Assembly: GCA_937858455.1 (NCBI GenBank)
Contig: CALLYN010000316.1
Coordinates: 1-7,291, forward strand
DNA: 7,291 nucleotides
Reading direction: 5' to 3'
Source: an uncultured Kouleothrix sp.
GTDB taxonomy: Bacteria; Chloroflexota; Chloroflexia; Chloroflexales; Roseiflexaceae
Shown: positions 1-6,288 of the stretch, one piece after another
How positions within the stretch are numbered: the first letter of the stretch is position 1
How the letters are laid out: every line of letters starts with the position of its first letter
The notes under the pieces: generated by a model
Seen by the model: only the letters and a program-made list of their open reading frames with translations
The model's database searches: none
Told to the model about the DNA's origin: nothing
Translations under genes and position numbers: made by a program

Positions 1-51
1 GTGACCTCAGCGATGTCAACGCTGCGCTCTAGCCAACTGAGCTAATCGCCC
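1..51 (-). tRNA. tRNA-Val (anticodon GAC), 5' part only
   Basis: On the minus strand the RNA begins at position 51 with acceptor strand GGGCGAT, then TA, the D arm GCTC-AGTTGGCTA-GAGC, and the anticodon arm CAGCG-TTGACAT-CGCTG. The 7-base loop places GAC at positions 34-36 (window bases 15-17), which reads the valine codon GUC. The variable-loop sequence AGGTCAC runs to the window edge, so the T arm and the 3' acceptor strand lie outside. The expected closing acceptor strand would be ATCGCCC. The D arm and the TTGACAT loop match well-known bacterial tRNA-Val(GAC) genes. The gene diverges from dnaN and has its own promoter immediately upstream. Identity is confident. The only limit is the truncation. 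Confidence 0.93.
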
Positions 52-60
52 GCGCCGGTA

Positions 61-89
61 ATAGTAGCATTCAGGCTATTTCCTGTCAA
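61..89 (-). promoter_or_regulatory. Promoter of the tRNA-Val gene
   Basis: Reading the minus strand, a perfect -35 TTGACA (84-89) is followed after exactly 17 bases by a -10 TACTAT (61-66). The predicted start lies near base 54, only about 3 bases before the tRNA 5' end. The stretch between -10 and start is GC-rich (CCGGCGC). Such GC-rich discriminators are typical of stable-RNA promoters under stringent control. That regulation is inferred from the family pattern and is not shown here. Confidence 0.8.
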
Positions 90-108
90 GCTTGGAATAC
101 CACGCGAG

Positions 109-157
109 CGTACAACCTATGCTATAATCTAGCCCACGCAACTCGTACAAACGTACG
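109..157. repeat. Three CGTAC repeats around the dnaN promoter, with a small hairpin
   Basis: CGTACAA occurs at 109-115 and again at 144-150, on either side of the dnaN -10 box. A third CGTAC starts at 152. The last two form a short perfect hairpin: CGTAC (144-148), loop AAAC, GTACG (153-157). This sits about 10 bases into the predicted dnaN transcript. It could be an operator for an unknown regulator, a small leader hairpin, or chance. No regulator is identified. Confidence 0.35.
120..128 (+). promoter_or_regulatory. Extended -10 promoter of dnaN
   Basis: TGCTATAAT (120-128) is a consensus -10 TATAAT preceded by the TGn extension. No recognisable -35 lies 16-18 bases upstream, which is acceptable for extended -10 promoters. 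Transcription would start near 135, giving a leader of about 87 bases before the dnaN ATG. Confidence 0.75.
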
Positions 158-205
158 GCAGCATACCACTCGGCGCCCGGCCAGCGGCGCATGCCAGATG
201 CACAT

Positions 206-211
206 AAGGAG
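206..211 (+). promoter_or_regulatory. Ribosome binding site that sets the dnaN start
   Basis: AAGGAG lies 10 bases before the ATG at 222. It rules against the in-frame ATG at 198, which lies upstream of it and would add eight residues not expected in the family. Confidence 0.85.
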
Positions 212-221
212 TCCGACTCGC

Positions 222-1355
222 ATGAAACTATCGTGCCTGCAAGAGAACCTCAAGCGCGGCCTGGCGATCGTCGGCCATGCCGTGGCGGGGAAGAGCACGC
301 TGCCGGTGCTGTCGAATATTCTGCTGGCCAGCGACGACGGCCGGCTGAAGCTGGCCGCTACAAACCTCGAGATCGGCATCACCTGCTGGATCGGCGCGAA
401 GATCGAAGACGAGGGCGCGGTGACTGTGCCGGCCAAGCTGCTCTCGGATGTAGTCAGCGGCCTGCCGAACGACAAGATCTCGCTGGTGCTCGACCAGCGC
501 ACCCAGACGGTCGGGCTCAAGTGCGCGCGCTACGAGGCCAGCATCAAGGGCATCGAGGCCGACGAGTTCCCGGTGATCCCGACGATCTCCGACGCCGAGC
601 CGACGGCGTCGTTCCCGCCGGCGCTGCTGCGCGAGGCGATCGACCAGGTGGCCTTCGCCGCCGCCAGCGACGACACCCGCCCGGTGCTGGCGGGCGTGCT
701 GATGCGCCTGCGTGGCAAGGCGGCCACCTTCGCCGCCGCCGACGGTTTTCGCCTGGCGCTGCGCACGATCGAGCTGCCCGAGCCAGTGGCCGACCCGATC
801 GAGGTGATCATCCCGGCGCGCGCGCTGCTCGAGCTGAGCCGGATCATCGGCGACGCCGAGAGCAATGTCGAGGTGACGATTACTCCGAGCGGCGGGCAGG
901 TGCTGTTCCACACCGAGAGCACCGACCTGGTATCGCGGCTGATCGAGGGGCGCTACCCCGATATCGAGCGGATCATCCCCAGCAGCCACGCCACGCGTAC
1001 GGTGCTCGAGACGCAAGAGCTGGCCAAGGCGGTGAAGCTGGCCTCGTTCTTCGCAACCGCATCCTCGAATATCGTCCGCCTCACGTTTGAGTCGGGCGGC
1101 GAGCTGAGCCCCGGCAAGCTGGTCATCAGCGCCAACGCCGCCGAGGTGGGCGACAACAAGGGCGAGCTCGACGGTATGGTGCACGGCAGCGGCGGCCAGA
1201 TCGCGCTGAACGTGCGCTTCCTCAGCGAGGCGCTGGCGGCGATCAAGACGCCGCAGATCGCGATCGAGACGCAGACGGCCCAGAACCCCGGCGTGTTCAA
1301 GCCGGTGGGCGCCGACGGCTACCTGCATATCGTGATGCCCATGACGGTGCGCTAG
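222..1355 (+). CDS. dnaN: DNA polymerase III beta subunit (sliding clamp)
   Basis: This 377-residue protein is the ring-shaped processivity clamp that encircles DNA and tethers the replicative polymerase and repair enzymes. Length is normal for the family (about 365-380). The three clamp domains are visible. Domain I has LSNILLAS (31-38) and LAATNLEIGI (44-53). Domain II has the hallmark DDTRPVLAGVL (150-160) and ADGFRLAL (173-180), which line the partner-binding pocket. The domain II-III region has IEGRYPDIERIIP (241-253). The C-terminus HIVMPMTVR keeps the MPM of the pocket but is slightly longer than the common MPMRL-type ending. Start is fixed at 222 by AAGGAG and by the usual MKL opening. 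The gene has its own promoter and diverges from tRNA-Val. dnaA is not on the visible flank, so this is not the classical dnaA-dnaN order. A paralogous second clamp gene cannot be excluded. Confidence 0.97.
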   Translation: MKLSCLQENLKRGLAIVGHAVAGKSTLPVLSNILLASDDGRLKLAATNLEIGITCWIGAKIEDEGAVTVPAKLLSDVVSGLPNDKISLVLDQRTQTVGLKCARYEASIKGIEADEFPVIPTISDAEPTASFPPALLREAIDQVAFAAASDDTRPVLAGVLMRLRGKAATFAAADGFRLALRTIELPEPVADPIEVIIPARALLELSRIIGDAESNVEVTITPSGGQVLFHTESTDLVSRLIEGRYPDIERIIPSSHATRTVLETQELAKAVKLASFFATASSNIVRLTFESGGELSPGKLVISANAAEVGDNKGELDGMVHGSGGQIALNVRFLSEALAAIKTPQIAIETQTAQNPGVFKPVGADGYLHIVMPMTVR

Positions 1356-1371
1356 CACCCAGCCTGTCCGC

Positions 1372-2259
1372 TCACCCTGCTCGGCGGCGCGCATGCACGA
1401 GCCGGCGGCCTGCGGCGGCGAGAGACATGGGCTGGTAGCAATCCCCGCCTGTGAACGCGCTGGCGAATGGGTTGCTCGGGTCGAGCAGCCACAGGTAGGT
1501 TGTCAGCGCGTGCTCGCACGGCCAGCTCGCGCGCACCTCGGGCAGCGGGCTGATCGGGCTACCGTCCTGATCGACCTGGGTATAGAGCCAGTTTAGCGCC
1601 TTTGGCACGATGTCGGCGGTATTCCACACGCGCTGGCTCAGCGGCACCATGGTGTTGAAATAGCTGGCGAACTGCTCGTCGCCCAGCGCGGGCGAGGCCA
1701 GCGTGTACAGGCTGGTCAGCGGCGTCAGGTCGGGGTTCTCGTCGAGCGCCAGCAGCGCGTACATGGTCGCGAGCGCGCCGCCGAGGCTGTGGCCCACGAT
1801 CGTCACCACCGGCAGCTCCACGCCGGCGAGCGCCGGCAGGCCGAGCAGGTCGAGCGGCCGGCCAGTGGCATCAAGCGCCTCCATGCTCGCGAACAGCTCG
1901 TAGAAGCCGTACTCGACCATACCGGCGGCGGGGATGGGCGCAAACTCAACTGGCCACAGCTCAAAGTCGTCGAACCACTCGGTGAAATCGGCAGTGCCGC
2001 GTATCGCCACGACGATCTGGTTCGGCGAGCTGATGCCGCGCGCGACAAAGCCGTAAAAGCGCCGCTCGCCGCTGACAAATGTGTCGAGCGCCGACAGGTA
2101 CGCCACGATCGTTGTATCGGTGGTGGCCTCAAAACCGTCGGGCGCGGGCGGCGTGAGGTTGCCGGGGTCGCCCGAATGCTCGAGCGCTTCGAACATCAGG
2201 TAGGCATACTCGACAAACACGCCATAGCGCGCCGCCGCAGCCGGATCGAAATCGGTCAT
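1372..2259 (-). CDS. Class 3 lipase-like alpha/beta hydrolase
   Basis: This 295-residue protein matches the Lipase_3 fold (fungal-type triacylglycerol lipase family), which hydrolyses carboxylic esters of lipids. The oxyanion region reads VAIRGTADFTEWFDD (84-98). The nucleophile elbow is GHSLGGALA (156-164) with Ser158. The acid is Asp216 in VWNTADIVP, and the base is His250 in CEHALTTY, so the Ser-Asp-His triad is complete and correctly ordered. No signal peptide or membrane segment is seen, so the product is probably cytoplasmic and the true substrate is unknown. The start at 2259 is chosen because AAAGGAG lies 6 bases upstream; an in-frame ATG ten codons earlier would overlap the divergent gene. 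The C-terminus is Arg-rich (AGRRLVHARRRAG) and looks disordered. The stop lies 16 bp from the dnaN stop. Confidence 0.9.
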   Translation of the reverse strand: MTDFDPAAAARYGVFVEYAYLMFEALEHSGDPGNLTPPAPDGFEATTDTTIVAYLSALDTFVSGERRFYGFVARGISSPNQIVVAIRGTADFTEWFDDFELWPVEFAPIPAAGMVEYGFYELFASMEALDATGRPLDLLGLPALAGVELPVVTIVGHSLGGALATMYALLALDENPDLTPLTSLYTLASPALGDEQFASYFNTMVPLSQRVWNTADIVPKALNWLYTQVDQDGSPISPLPEVRASWPCEHALTTYLWLLDPSNPFASAFTGGDCYQPMSLAAAGRRLVHARRRAG

Positions 2260-2265
2260 GAGCTG

Positions 2266-2272
2266 CTCCTTT
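2266..2272 (-). promoter_or_regulatory. Ribosome binding site of the lipase gene
   Basis: AAAGGAG on the minus strand lies 6 bases before the ATG at 2259. It selects this start over the ATG at 2289. Confidence 0.8.
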
Positions 2273-2280
2273 CGGGTAGT

Positions 2281-3135
2281 ATGGAACACACAACATCAAC
2301 CGCCACAGCTGAATACGCCGCGCAGATCGAGCGCTGGCGCCGCCAGATGGACGAAAAGCTGCGCGCGCCCGACGGCTGGCTCACGCTGATCGGGCTGTTT
2401 TGGCTGGCGCCAGGCCCCAATGCGATCGGCGCCGACCCGGCGAGCGCGATTGTGCTGCCGGCGGGCAAGGCGCCCGAGCGCGCCGGCCAGATCGATTTTG
2501 ACGGCCTGGTGGCGACGCTGCGGCCGCTGCCGGGCGTGCCGTTCACCGTCAACGGCCAGCCTGCGGCCGAGGGGCCGCTGCGCTCCGACGCCGACGCGCC
2601 GCCCGACGTGGTGGGGCTGGGCGACATAGCGCTGCACGTGATCAAGCGCGGCGAGCGCTATGGCGTGCGTGTGCGCGACGGCGAGCACCCGGCGCGCCGG
2701 CTGTTCGGCGGTCGCCAGTGGTTCGCCATCCAGCCCGAGTACTGCGTGCCTGCCACGTTTGTGGCCTACGACCCGCCGCGCCCCCGGCCGATCACCAACA
2801 TCCTCGGCGACACGAACGACGAGCTGTGCCCCGGCTATGTGCGCTTCGAGCTAGGCGGGCAGCAGCTCGAGCTCGAGGCCTCGGCGCTGCCCGGCGGCGA
2901 GCTTGAGTTTGTGTTTCGCGACGGCACCAGCGGCAAGACAACCTACCCCGCAAGCCGGTTCCTGGTGGCGCCGCAGCCGCGCGACGGCCAGACGGTGCTC
3001 GACTTCAACAAAGCTTACAGCCCGCCGTGCGCGTTTACCGATTTCGCCACCTGCCCGCTGCCGCGGCCGCAAAACCGCCTCGCGCTGGCCATCGCGGCCG
3101 GCGAGCGCTACGCCCCCGCCGAGGAGCACCTGTAA
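2281..3135 (+). CDS. DUF1684 family protein, function unknown
   Basis: This 284-residue protein carries the layout typical of DUF1684. It has an N-terminal helix ending in LRAPDGWLTLIGLFWL (27-42), then GADPASAIVLP (50-60). The middle has GGRQWFAIQPEYCVPATF (143-160). The highly conserved C-terminal half has FRDGTSGKTTYPASRFL (212-228) and VLDFNKAYSPPCAFTDFATC (239-258), followed by PLPRPQNRLALAIAAGER. No biochemical role is established for the family as far as I know, and I assign none. There is no signal peptide or membrane span. The ATG at 2281 is chosen because the family usually includes the EYAAQIERWR-like helix. No clear Shine-Dalgarno precedes it, which is unusual here. The next ATG, at residue 23, would remove part of the conserved N-terminus. 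The gene diverges from the lipase across only 21 bp. Confidence 0.88.
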   Translation: MEHTTSTATAEYAAQIERWRRQMDEKLRAPDGWLTLIGLFWLAPGPNAIGADPASAIVLPAGKAPERAGQIDFDGLVATLRPLPGVPFTVNGQPAAEGPLRSDADAPPDVVGLGDIALHVIKRGERYGVRVRDGEHPARRLFGGRQWFAIQPEYCVPATFVAYDPPRPRPITNILGDTNDELCPGYVRFELGGQQLELEASALPGGELEFVFRDGTSGKTTYPASRFLVAPQPRDGQTVLDFNKAYSPPCAFTDFATCPLPRPQNRLALAIAAGERYAPAEEHL

Positions 3136-3159
3136 GAGCCCGCCAGAAAAAGTGGAAAC

Positions 3160-3182
3160 TTGGAGGGACGAAATCCCTCCAA
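3160..3182. terminator. Hairpin between convergent genes, likely bidirectional terminator
   Basis: TTGGAGGGA (3160-3168) and TCCCTCCAA (3174-3182) form a perfect 9-bp stem with loop CGAAA. In the minus direction (end of dinG) it is followed by GTTTCCACTTTTTCT. In the plus direction (end of the DUF1684 gene) it is followed by AACCACCCTTTTC. Neither T-run is long or immediately adjacent, so termination strength is uncertain. Its place between two convergent stop codons supports the call. Confidence 0.7.
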
Positions 3183-3213
3183 ACCACCCTTTTCAAACAG
3201 CTTCTAAGGGACG

Positions 3214-6105
3214 CTACACCAGGAAGCGCGACGCCAGCAGCGCCAGGTGCTTGGCCGGGCCGCTGCGCACCGTAGTGTGCGGCAGCGAGTCGAGGAACAC
3301 CTGGCCGTACTTCTTGGTAAGCAGGCGCTTGTCGAGCACCGCGACAATGCCGCGATCCTCGCGCGAGCGGATGAGCCGGCCGAAGCCCTGCTTGAAGCGC
3401 AGGATCGCCTGCGGCACCGCGTACTCGTTGAACGCATCGGCGAAGCCCTCGGAGCGCGCGGTATAGATCGGGTCGTTCGGCACGCTGAACGGCAGCTTGG
3501 CGATCACCAGCACGCTCAGCGCGTCGCCCACCACGTCGACACCCTCCCAGAAGCTCGTGGTGCCGAGCAGCACCGTGCGCGGGAACTCCTTGAAGCGCTC
3601 GAGCAAATTGCGGCGCGAGCCGTCGATGCCCTGGCCCAGCACGGCGATGCCCTGCTCTTCCAGCGGCTCCTGGATGGCCTTGTACGTCTGCCGCAGCGCG
3701 CTGTTGGCGGTAAACAGCACCAGCGCGCGCCCGCCGGTGGCGGTGCACAGGTCGATCAGCGCCTGCTCGAGCGCCTGCTGGTAGCCGCGCTGGTTTGGCT
3801 CGGGGATGTCGTTGGGGATGTACACCAGCGCCTGCTTCTGGTAGTCGAACGGCGAGTCGAGCTGCAGCTCTTCGGGCGCCGTGAGGCCGATGCGCTCTTT
3901 CACATAGCCGAAGTCGCCATTCACCGCCATGGTGGCCGAGGCCAGCGCCACGGTGGCCTTCTGCGAGAACAGATTGGCCTCGAGCAGCTCGGCCACCGAC
4001 AGCGGCGCGGCGTGCAGCGCCAGGGTGTCGCGGGTGCGGTCGTAGGTGATCCAGGTGATCTTCTGCTCGTCGCCACCATTGATGATGGAGCCGATATTCA
4101 CGCGCACATCGCTGGCGTAGCGCCGCTGCGACTGCACGCGCAGCAGCAGCAGGTCGTACTCGAGCATCTCGGCGTTCTCGAGCTCGCCCAGCAGCGCGTC
4201 GAGCTTGCCCAGCGCGTCGCCGATCGCGTTGAGCTGCAGCGCCAGGTTCTCCCACGCGCGCTCGACGGCCTCCCACTGCCCGCCCTTGCGCACGCCATCG
4301 GTCACGCGCAGCCGCGCGTCGTAGGCCGAGGCTTCGGCGGCCTCGGCCATGAACGCGGTGAGCAGGTTGAAGCAGTCGTAGACGCTCTGGCGCGCGCGCG
4401 TCACCGCCGGGCCGGCGGCCTGGGCGATCGCGCTGGCCTTGTCCATGTCGGCCTGGCCGGCGGCGCTGTTCTGGAAGTAGCGCGGCAGCTCGGCGAACAG
4501 CCCGGCGCTGGTGCTGGCCCCGCCGGTCTCGAACAGGTTGTCGAGGAACTCAAGCAGCCGCGCCTGGTCTACCGAGAAGCCGAACTGGTCGGTGGCGACC
4601 TCCTCGAGGTTGTGGGCTTCGTCGATAATGATATGGTCGTAGGCCGGCAGCACCTGGGCCTCGGTGGCCAGGTCGGCGAGCATGAGCGCGTGGTTCACCA
4701 CCACCAGGTGCGCGGCCTCGGCCTGGCGGCGCGCCTTGAAGAAGAAGCACTCGCGGAAATCGGGGCAGCGCGCGCCGGTGCACGTCTCGGGCGTGGCGTT
4801 GATCCGGCCCCAGGCGGCGCTCTCTTTGTCCATCAGCAGCAGCTCGGCCTTGTCGCCGCTGGTGGTGGTGGGCAGCCACAGCTGCACCTTCAGCAGCGTC
4901 TTGATCTCCTCGGCCACAAGCCTGCCGTCGCGGCGCAGGTCTTTGTAGCGGCGCAGGCACAGGTAGTTGCCACGGCCCTTGAGCAGCGCGGCCGTAAACG
5001 GGAGATTGTTGGATGAAGGATCAAGGACGGAGGAGGAATTATTCGCCGAAGCACCATTTGTCTTTCGTCCTTCGTCTTTGGTCATTATGCGCTGCAGCGC
5101 CGGGATATCTTTGAAGAACAGCTGGTCTTGCAGGTTGATCGTATTGGTCGAGATCACCACGCGCTCGCCGCGTCGGGCTGCGAACATGGCCGCGGGCACG
5201 AGGTAGGCCATGCCTTTGCCGGTGCCGGTGCCGGCCTCGACCATCAGCGCCTCGCCCTGGTTAAACGCCTGCGCCACCGCCTCGGCCATGGTCACCTGCT
5301 GGCCGCGCTGCTCGTAGCCGTCGAAGGCCTGGCCGAGCGCGCCGTCGGGGGCGAAGAACCGCCGCACCGCGCCAACGTCGAGCGGGTGGGTATTGCCGGT
5401 GGGCTTGAGCGGGGTGGGCTCGCCCGACGAGGGGCGAAGAGCCGAGGAAGAGCCTTGCGCAATCGCGTCGCCTTCGTCTTTTGGCCTTCGCCCCTCGTCG
5501 AGGAACACGTTCTTGGCCTTGGTGCGCTCGATCTCGCCGAACAGGTCGCGCAGCGGCCACTCGAGCTTGGCGGTGAGGCGGCTGATCTCGGCCAGGCTGG
5601 CGAGGTCGAGCGCCTCGATGCGCGCGAGCAGGTGCAGAAACACCTGGCGCGTCACGTCGGCGTCGCTGAGCGCGCGGTGGGCCTCGTCGTGGGCGATGCC
5701 GAGCGCGGCGGCGAGCGCGCCCAGGCGGTAGGCCGGGGCGTGGGGCATCAGCAGCGTGGCCATGTCGAAGGTGTCGTAGGCCGTCTGCGGGAAGCGCATG
5801 CCCTGGGCCTGGAGCATCTTCAGGTCGAAGCCGACCGAGTGGCCGATCAGCGGGTAGGTTTTGACGAAGCGCACCAGATCGGGCGCGACCTCGGGGAAGC
5901 GCGGCGCGTCGGCGAGCATGGCGTCGGAGATGCCGGTGAGGCGGGTGATCTTGAGCGGCAGCGAGTGGCGCGGCTTCACCAGGCGCTGGAATGTCTCGAG
6001 CACCTGGCTGCCGTTGAACTTCACGGCGGCGATCTCGATGATCTCGTCGGTGCCGGCCTCGAGCCCGGTGGTTTCGACGTCGATTGCGATGAAGGTTCGA
6101 TCCAT
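3214..6105 (-). CDS. dinG: DinG-type helicase fused to a DEDDh 3'-5' exonuclease
   Basis: This 963-residue protein joins a DnaQ-like exonuclease to a superfamily 2 XPD/DinG helicase, as in the longer DinG proteins of Gram-positive bacteria. Exonuclease residues are complete: DVETTG (Asp9, Glu11), GHSVGFD (Asp94), HRALSD (His143, Asp148). Helicase motifs follow: Walker A EAGTGTGKG (290-298), ISTNTINLQDQL (318-329), DEAH (495-498), GTTSFWEGVDV (848-858) and QGFGRLIRSREDRG (906-919). Four cysteines (383, 442, 447, 453) occupy the iron-sulfur positions of XPD/DinG helicases, which translocate 5'-3' and resolve D-loops, R-loops and G-quadruplexes. Cysteine loss is known in Staphylococcus aureus DinG; here all are kept. 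Two repeat-derived segments interrupt the chain, at 203-227 (linker) and 341-367 (before Cys383), both in frame. The ATG at 6105 directly precedes the nuclease core, and GAGG lies about 7 bases upstream. Confidence 0.95.
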   Translation of the reverse strand: MDRTFIAIDVETTGLEAGTDEIIEIAAVKFNGSQVLETFQRLVKPRHSLPLKITRLTGISDAMLADAPRFPEVAPDLVRFVKTYPLIGHSVGFDLKMLQAQGMRFPQTAYDTFDMATLLMPHAPAYRLGALAAALGIAHDEAHRALSDADVTRQVFLHLLARIEALDLASLAEISRLTAKLEWPLRDLFGEIERTKAKNVFLDEGRRPKDEGDAIAQGSSSALRPSSGEPTPLKPTGNTHPLDVGAVRRFFAPDGALGQAFDGYEQRGQQVTMAEAVAQAFNQGEALMVEAGTGTGKGMAYLVPAAMFAARRGERVVISTNTINLQDQLFFKDIPALQRIMTKDEGRKTNGASANNSSSVLDPSSNNLPFTAALLKGRGNYLCLRRYKDLRRDGRLVAEEIKTLLKVQLWLPTTTSGDKAELLLMDKESAAWGRINATPETCTGARCPDFRECFFFKARRQAEAAHLVVVNHALMLADLATEAQVLPAYDHIIIDEAHNLEEVATDQFGFSVDQARLLEFLDNLFETGGASTSAGLFAELPRYFQNSAAGQADMDKASAIAQAAGPAVTRARQSVYDCFNLLTAFMAEAAEASAYDARLRVTDGVRKGGQWEAVERAWENLALQLNAIGDALGKLDALLGELENAEMLEYDLLLLRVQSQRRYASDVRVNIGSIINGGDEQKITWITYDRTRDTLALHAAPLSVAELLEANLFSQKATVALASATMAVNGDFGYVKERIGLTAPEELQLDSPFDYQKQALVYIPNDIPEPNQRGYQQALEQALIDLCTATGGRALVLFTANSALRQTYKAIQEPLEEQGIAVLGQGIDGSRRNLLERFKEFPRTVLLGTTSFWEGVDVVGDALSVLVIAKLPFSVPNDPIYTARSEGFADAFNEYAVPQAILRFKQGFGRLIRSREDRGIVAVLDKRLLTKKYGQVFLDSLPHTTVRSGPAKHLALLASRFLV
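5005..5085 (-). repeat. In-frame palindromic insertion in dinG, copy 2 (helicase loop)
   Basis: These 81 bases encode residues 341-367 of DinG, from MTKDEGRKT to LDPSSNN. Removing them joins ALQRI to LPFTAALLKGRGNYLC, which is how DinG homologues normally read. The DNA is an imperfect inverted repeat: arms ATGA...AAGGACG from 5013 and their complement ending at 5085, with AAGGACG exact (5023-5029 against 5066-5072). By my count 37 of 81 bases are G or C, well below the surrounding gene. The peptide shares KDEG and SSSxLxPSS with the insertion at 5425-5500. Confidence 0.7.
5425..5500 (-). repeat. In-frame palindromic insertion in dinG, copy 1 (interdomain linker)
   Basis: A perfect 15-bp inverted repeat bounds this segment: CGACGAGGGGCGAAG (5425-5439) and its complement (5486-5500). 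It encodes residues 203-227 of DinG, DEGRRPKDEG...SSSALRPSS, in the linker between the nuclease and helicase domains. The coding strand has a purine-rich first half and a pyrimidine-rich second half, as in copy 2. Copies 1 and 2 share AAAGACGAAGG on the coding strand and are read in the same frame. Confidence 0.7.
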
Positions 6106-6141
6106 GGCGCGCCTCGCTCATGTGTTCAGTATCAGCGTGCT

Positions 6142-6170
6142 ATTATACCCGATCTGCTGCTGAGCAACCA
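6142..6170 (-). promoter_or_regulatory. Promoter of dinG
   Basis: On the minus strand a consensus -10 TATAAT (6142-6147) lies 36 bases before the dinG ATG. A weak -35-like TGGTTG (6165-6170) is 17 bases further upstream. Transcription would start near 6135, giving a leader of about 30 bases. No LexA-type operator was recognised around it. Confidence 0.55.
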
Positions 6171-6178
6171 GCGCCGGC

Positions 6179-6191
6179 GAGGGTATGCCAG
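6179..6191. repeat. Left direct repeat flanking the MITE-like element
   Basis: GAGGGTATGCCAG here is repeated exactly at 6289-6301. Its last three bases overlap the element's terminal inverted repeat. The part outside the element is GAGGGTATGC, a 10-bp candidate target-site duplication. Confidence 0.65.
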
Positions 6192-6288
6192 GGCTGGTGC
6201 AACGTCTTTCGATCCCCTCCCCCTGCCCCCGCTCCCGCGCGCGGGAGCGGGGGTAAGAGGGGCGAGGGCCGACGTTGCACCAGCCCTG
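6189..6288. mobile_element. 100-bp MITE-like element with 18-bp terminal inverted repeats
   Basis: The element starts CAGGGCTGGTGCAACGTC and ends with the exact complement (6271-6288). Counting one more base on each side, the perfect inverted repeat is 19 bp. The interior continues as an imperfect stem (TCG and CCCCTC at 6209-6219 against GAGGGG and CGA at 6257-6265) into a 28-bp perfect palindrome, so nearly the whole element can fold into one hairpin. The flanks carry a 10-bp direct repeat (GAGGGTATGC), as expected for transposition. There is no room for a transposase, so it would be moved in trans by an unidentified one. A REP-like dispersed hairpin is the main alternative. Confidence 0.65.
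6226..6253. repeat. 28-bp perfect GC palindrome at the tip of the MITE-like hairpin
   Basis: CCCCCGCTCCCGCG (6226-6239) is followed without a spacer by its exact reverse complement (6240-6253). It forms the core of the element at 6189-6288. It resembles GC-rich repeats of the type CCCCTCTCCCGC...GCGGGAGAGGGG that recur in many high-GC genomes. Copy number here cannot be judged from one window. Confidence 0.85.

Noticed and set aside
198..221. Longer dnaN start at the ATG at 198
   Set aside because: It adds eight residues before the normal MKL opening, and AAGGAG at 206-211 is placed for the ATG at 222.
191..1394. Other long open frames overlapping dnaN on both strands
   Set aside because: They are out-of-frame shadows rich in Arg, Ala and Gly; the dnaN frame alone carries clamp motifs.
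1789..2280. Open frame upstream of the DUF1684 start on the plus strand
   Set aside because: It runs antisense through the lipase gene, which has a full catalytic triad, and the upstream translation has no DUF1684 similarity.
3247..5016. A 589-residue open frame on the plus strand opposite dinG
   Set aside because: Long antisense frames are common opposite GC-rich genes. Its translation is Arg/His/Leu/Gly/Gln-rich with no domain, and dinG on the other strand has every helicase motif.
5005..5500. A CRISPR array or tandem repeat as the explanation of the two related dinG segments
   Set aside because: There are only two diverged copies about 340 bp apart, separated by conserved helicase sequence, with no spacer regularity.
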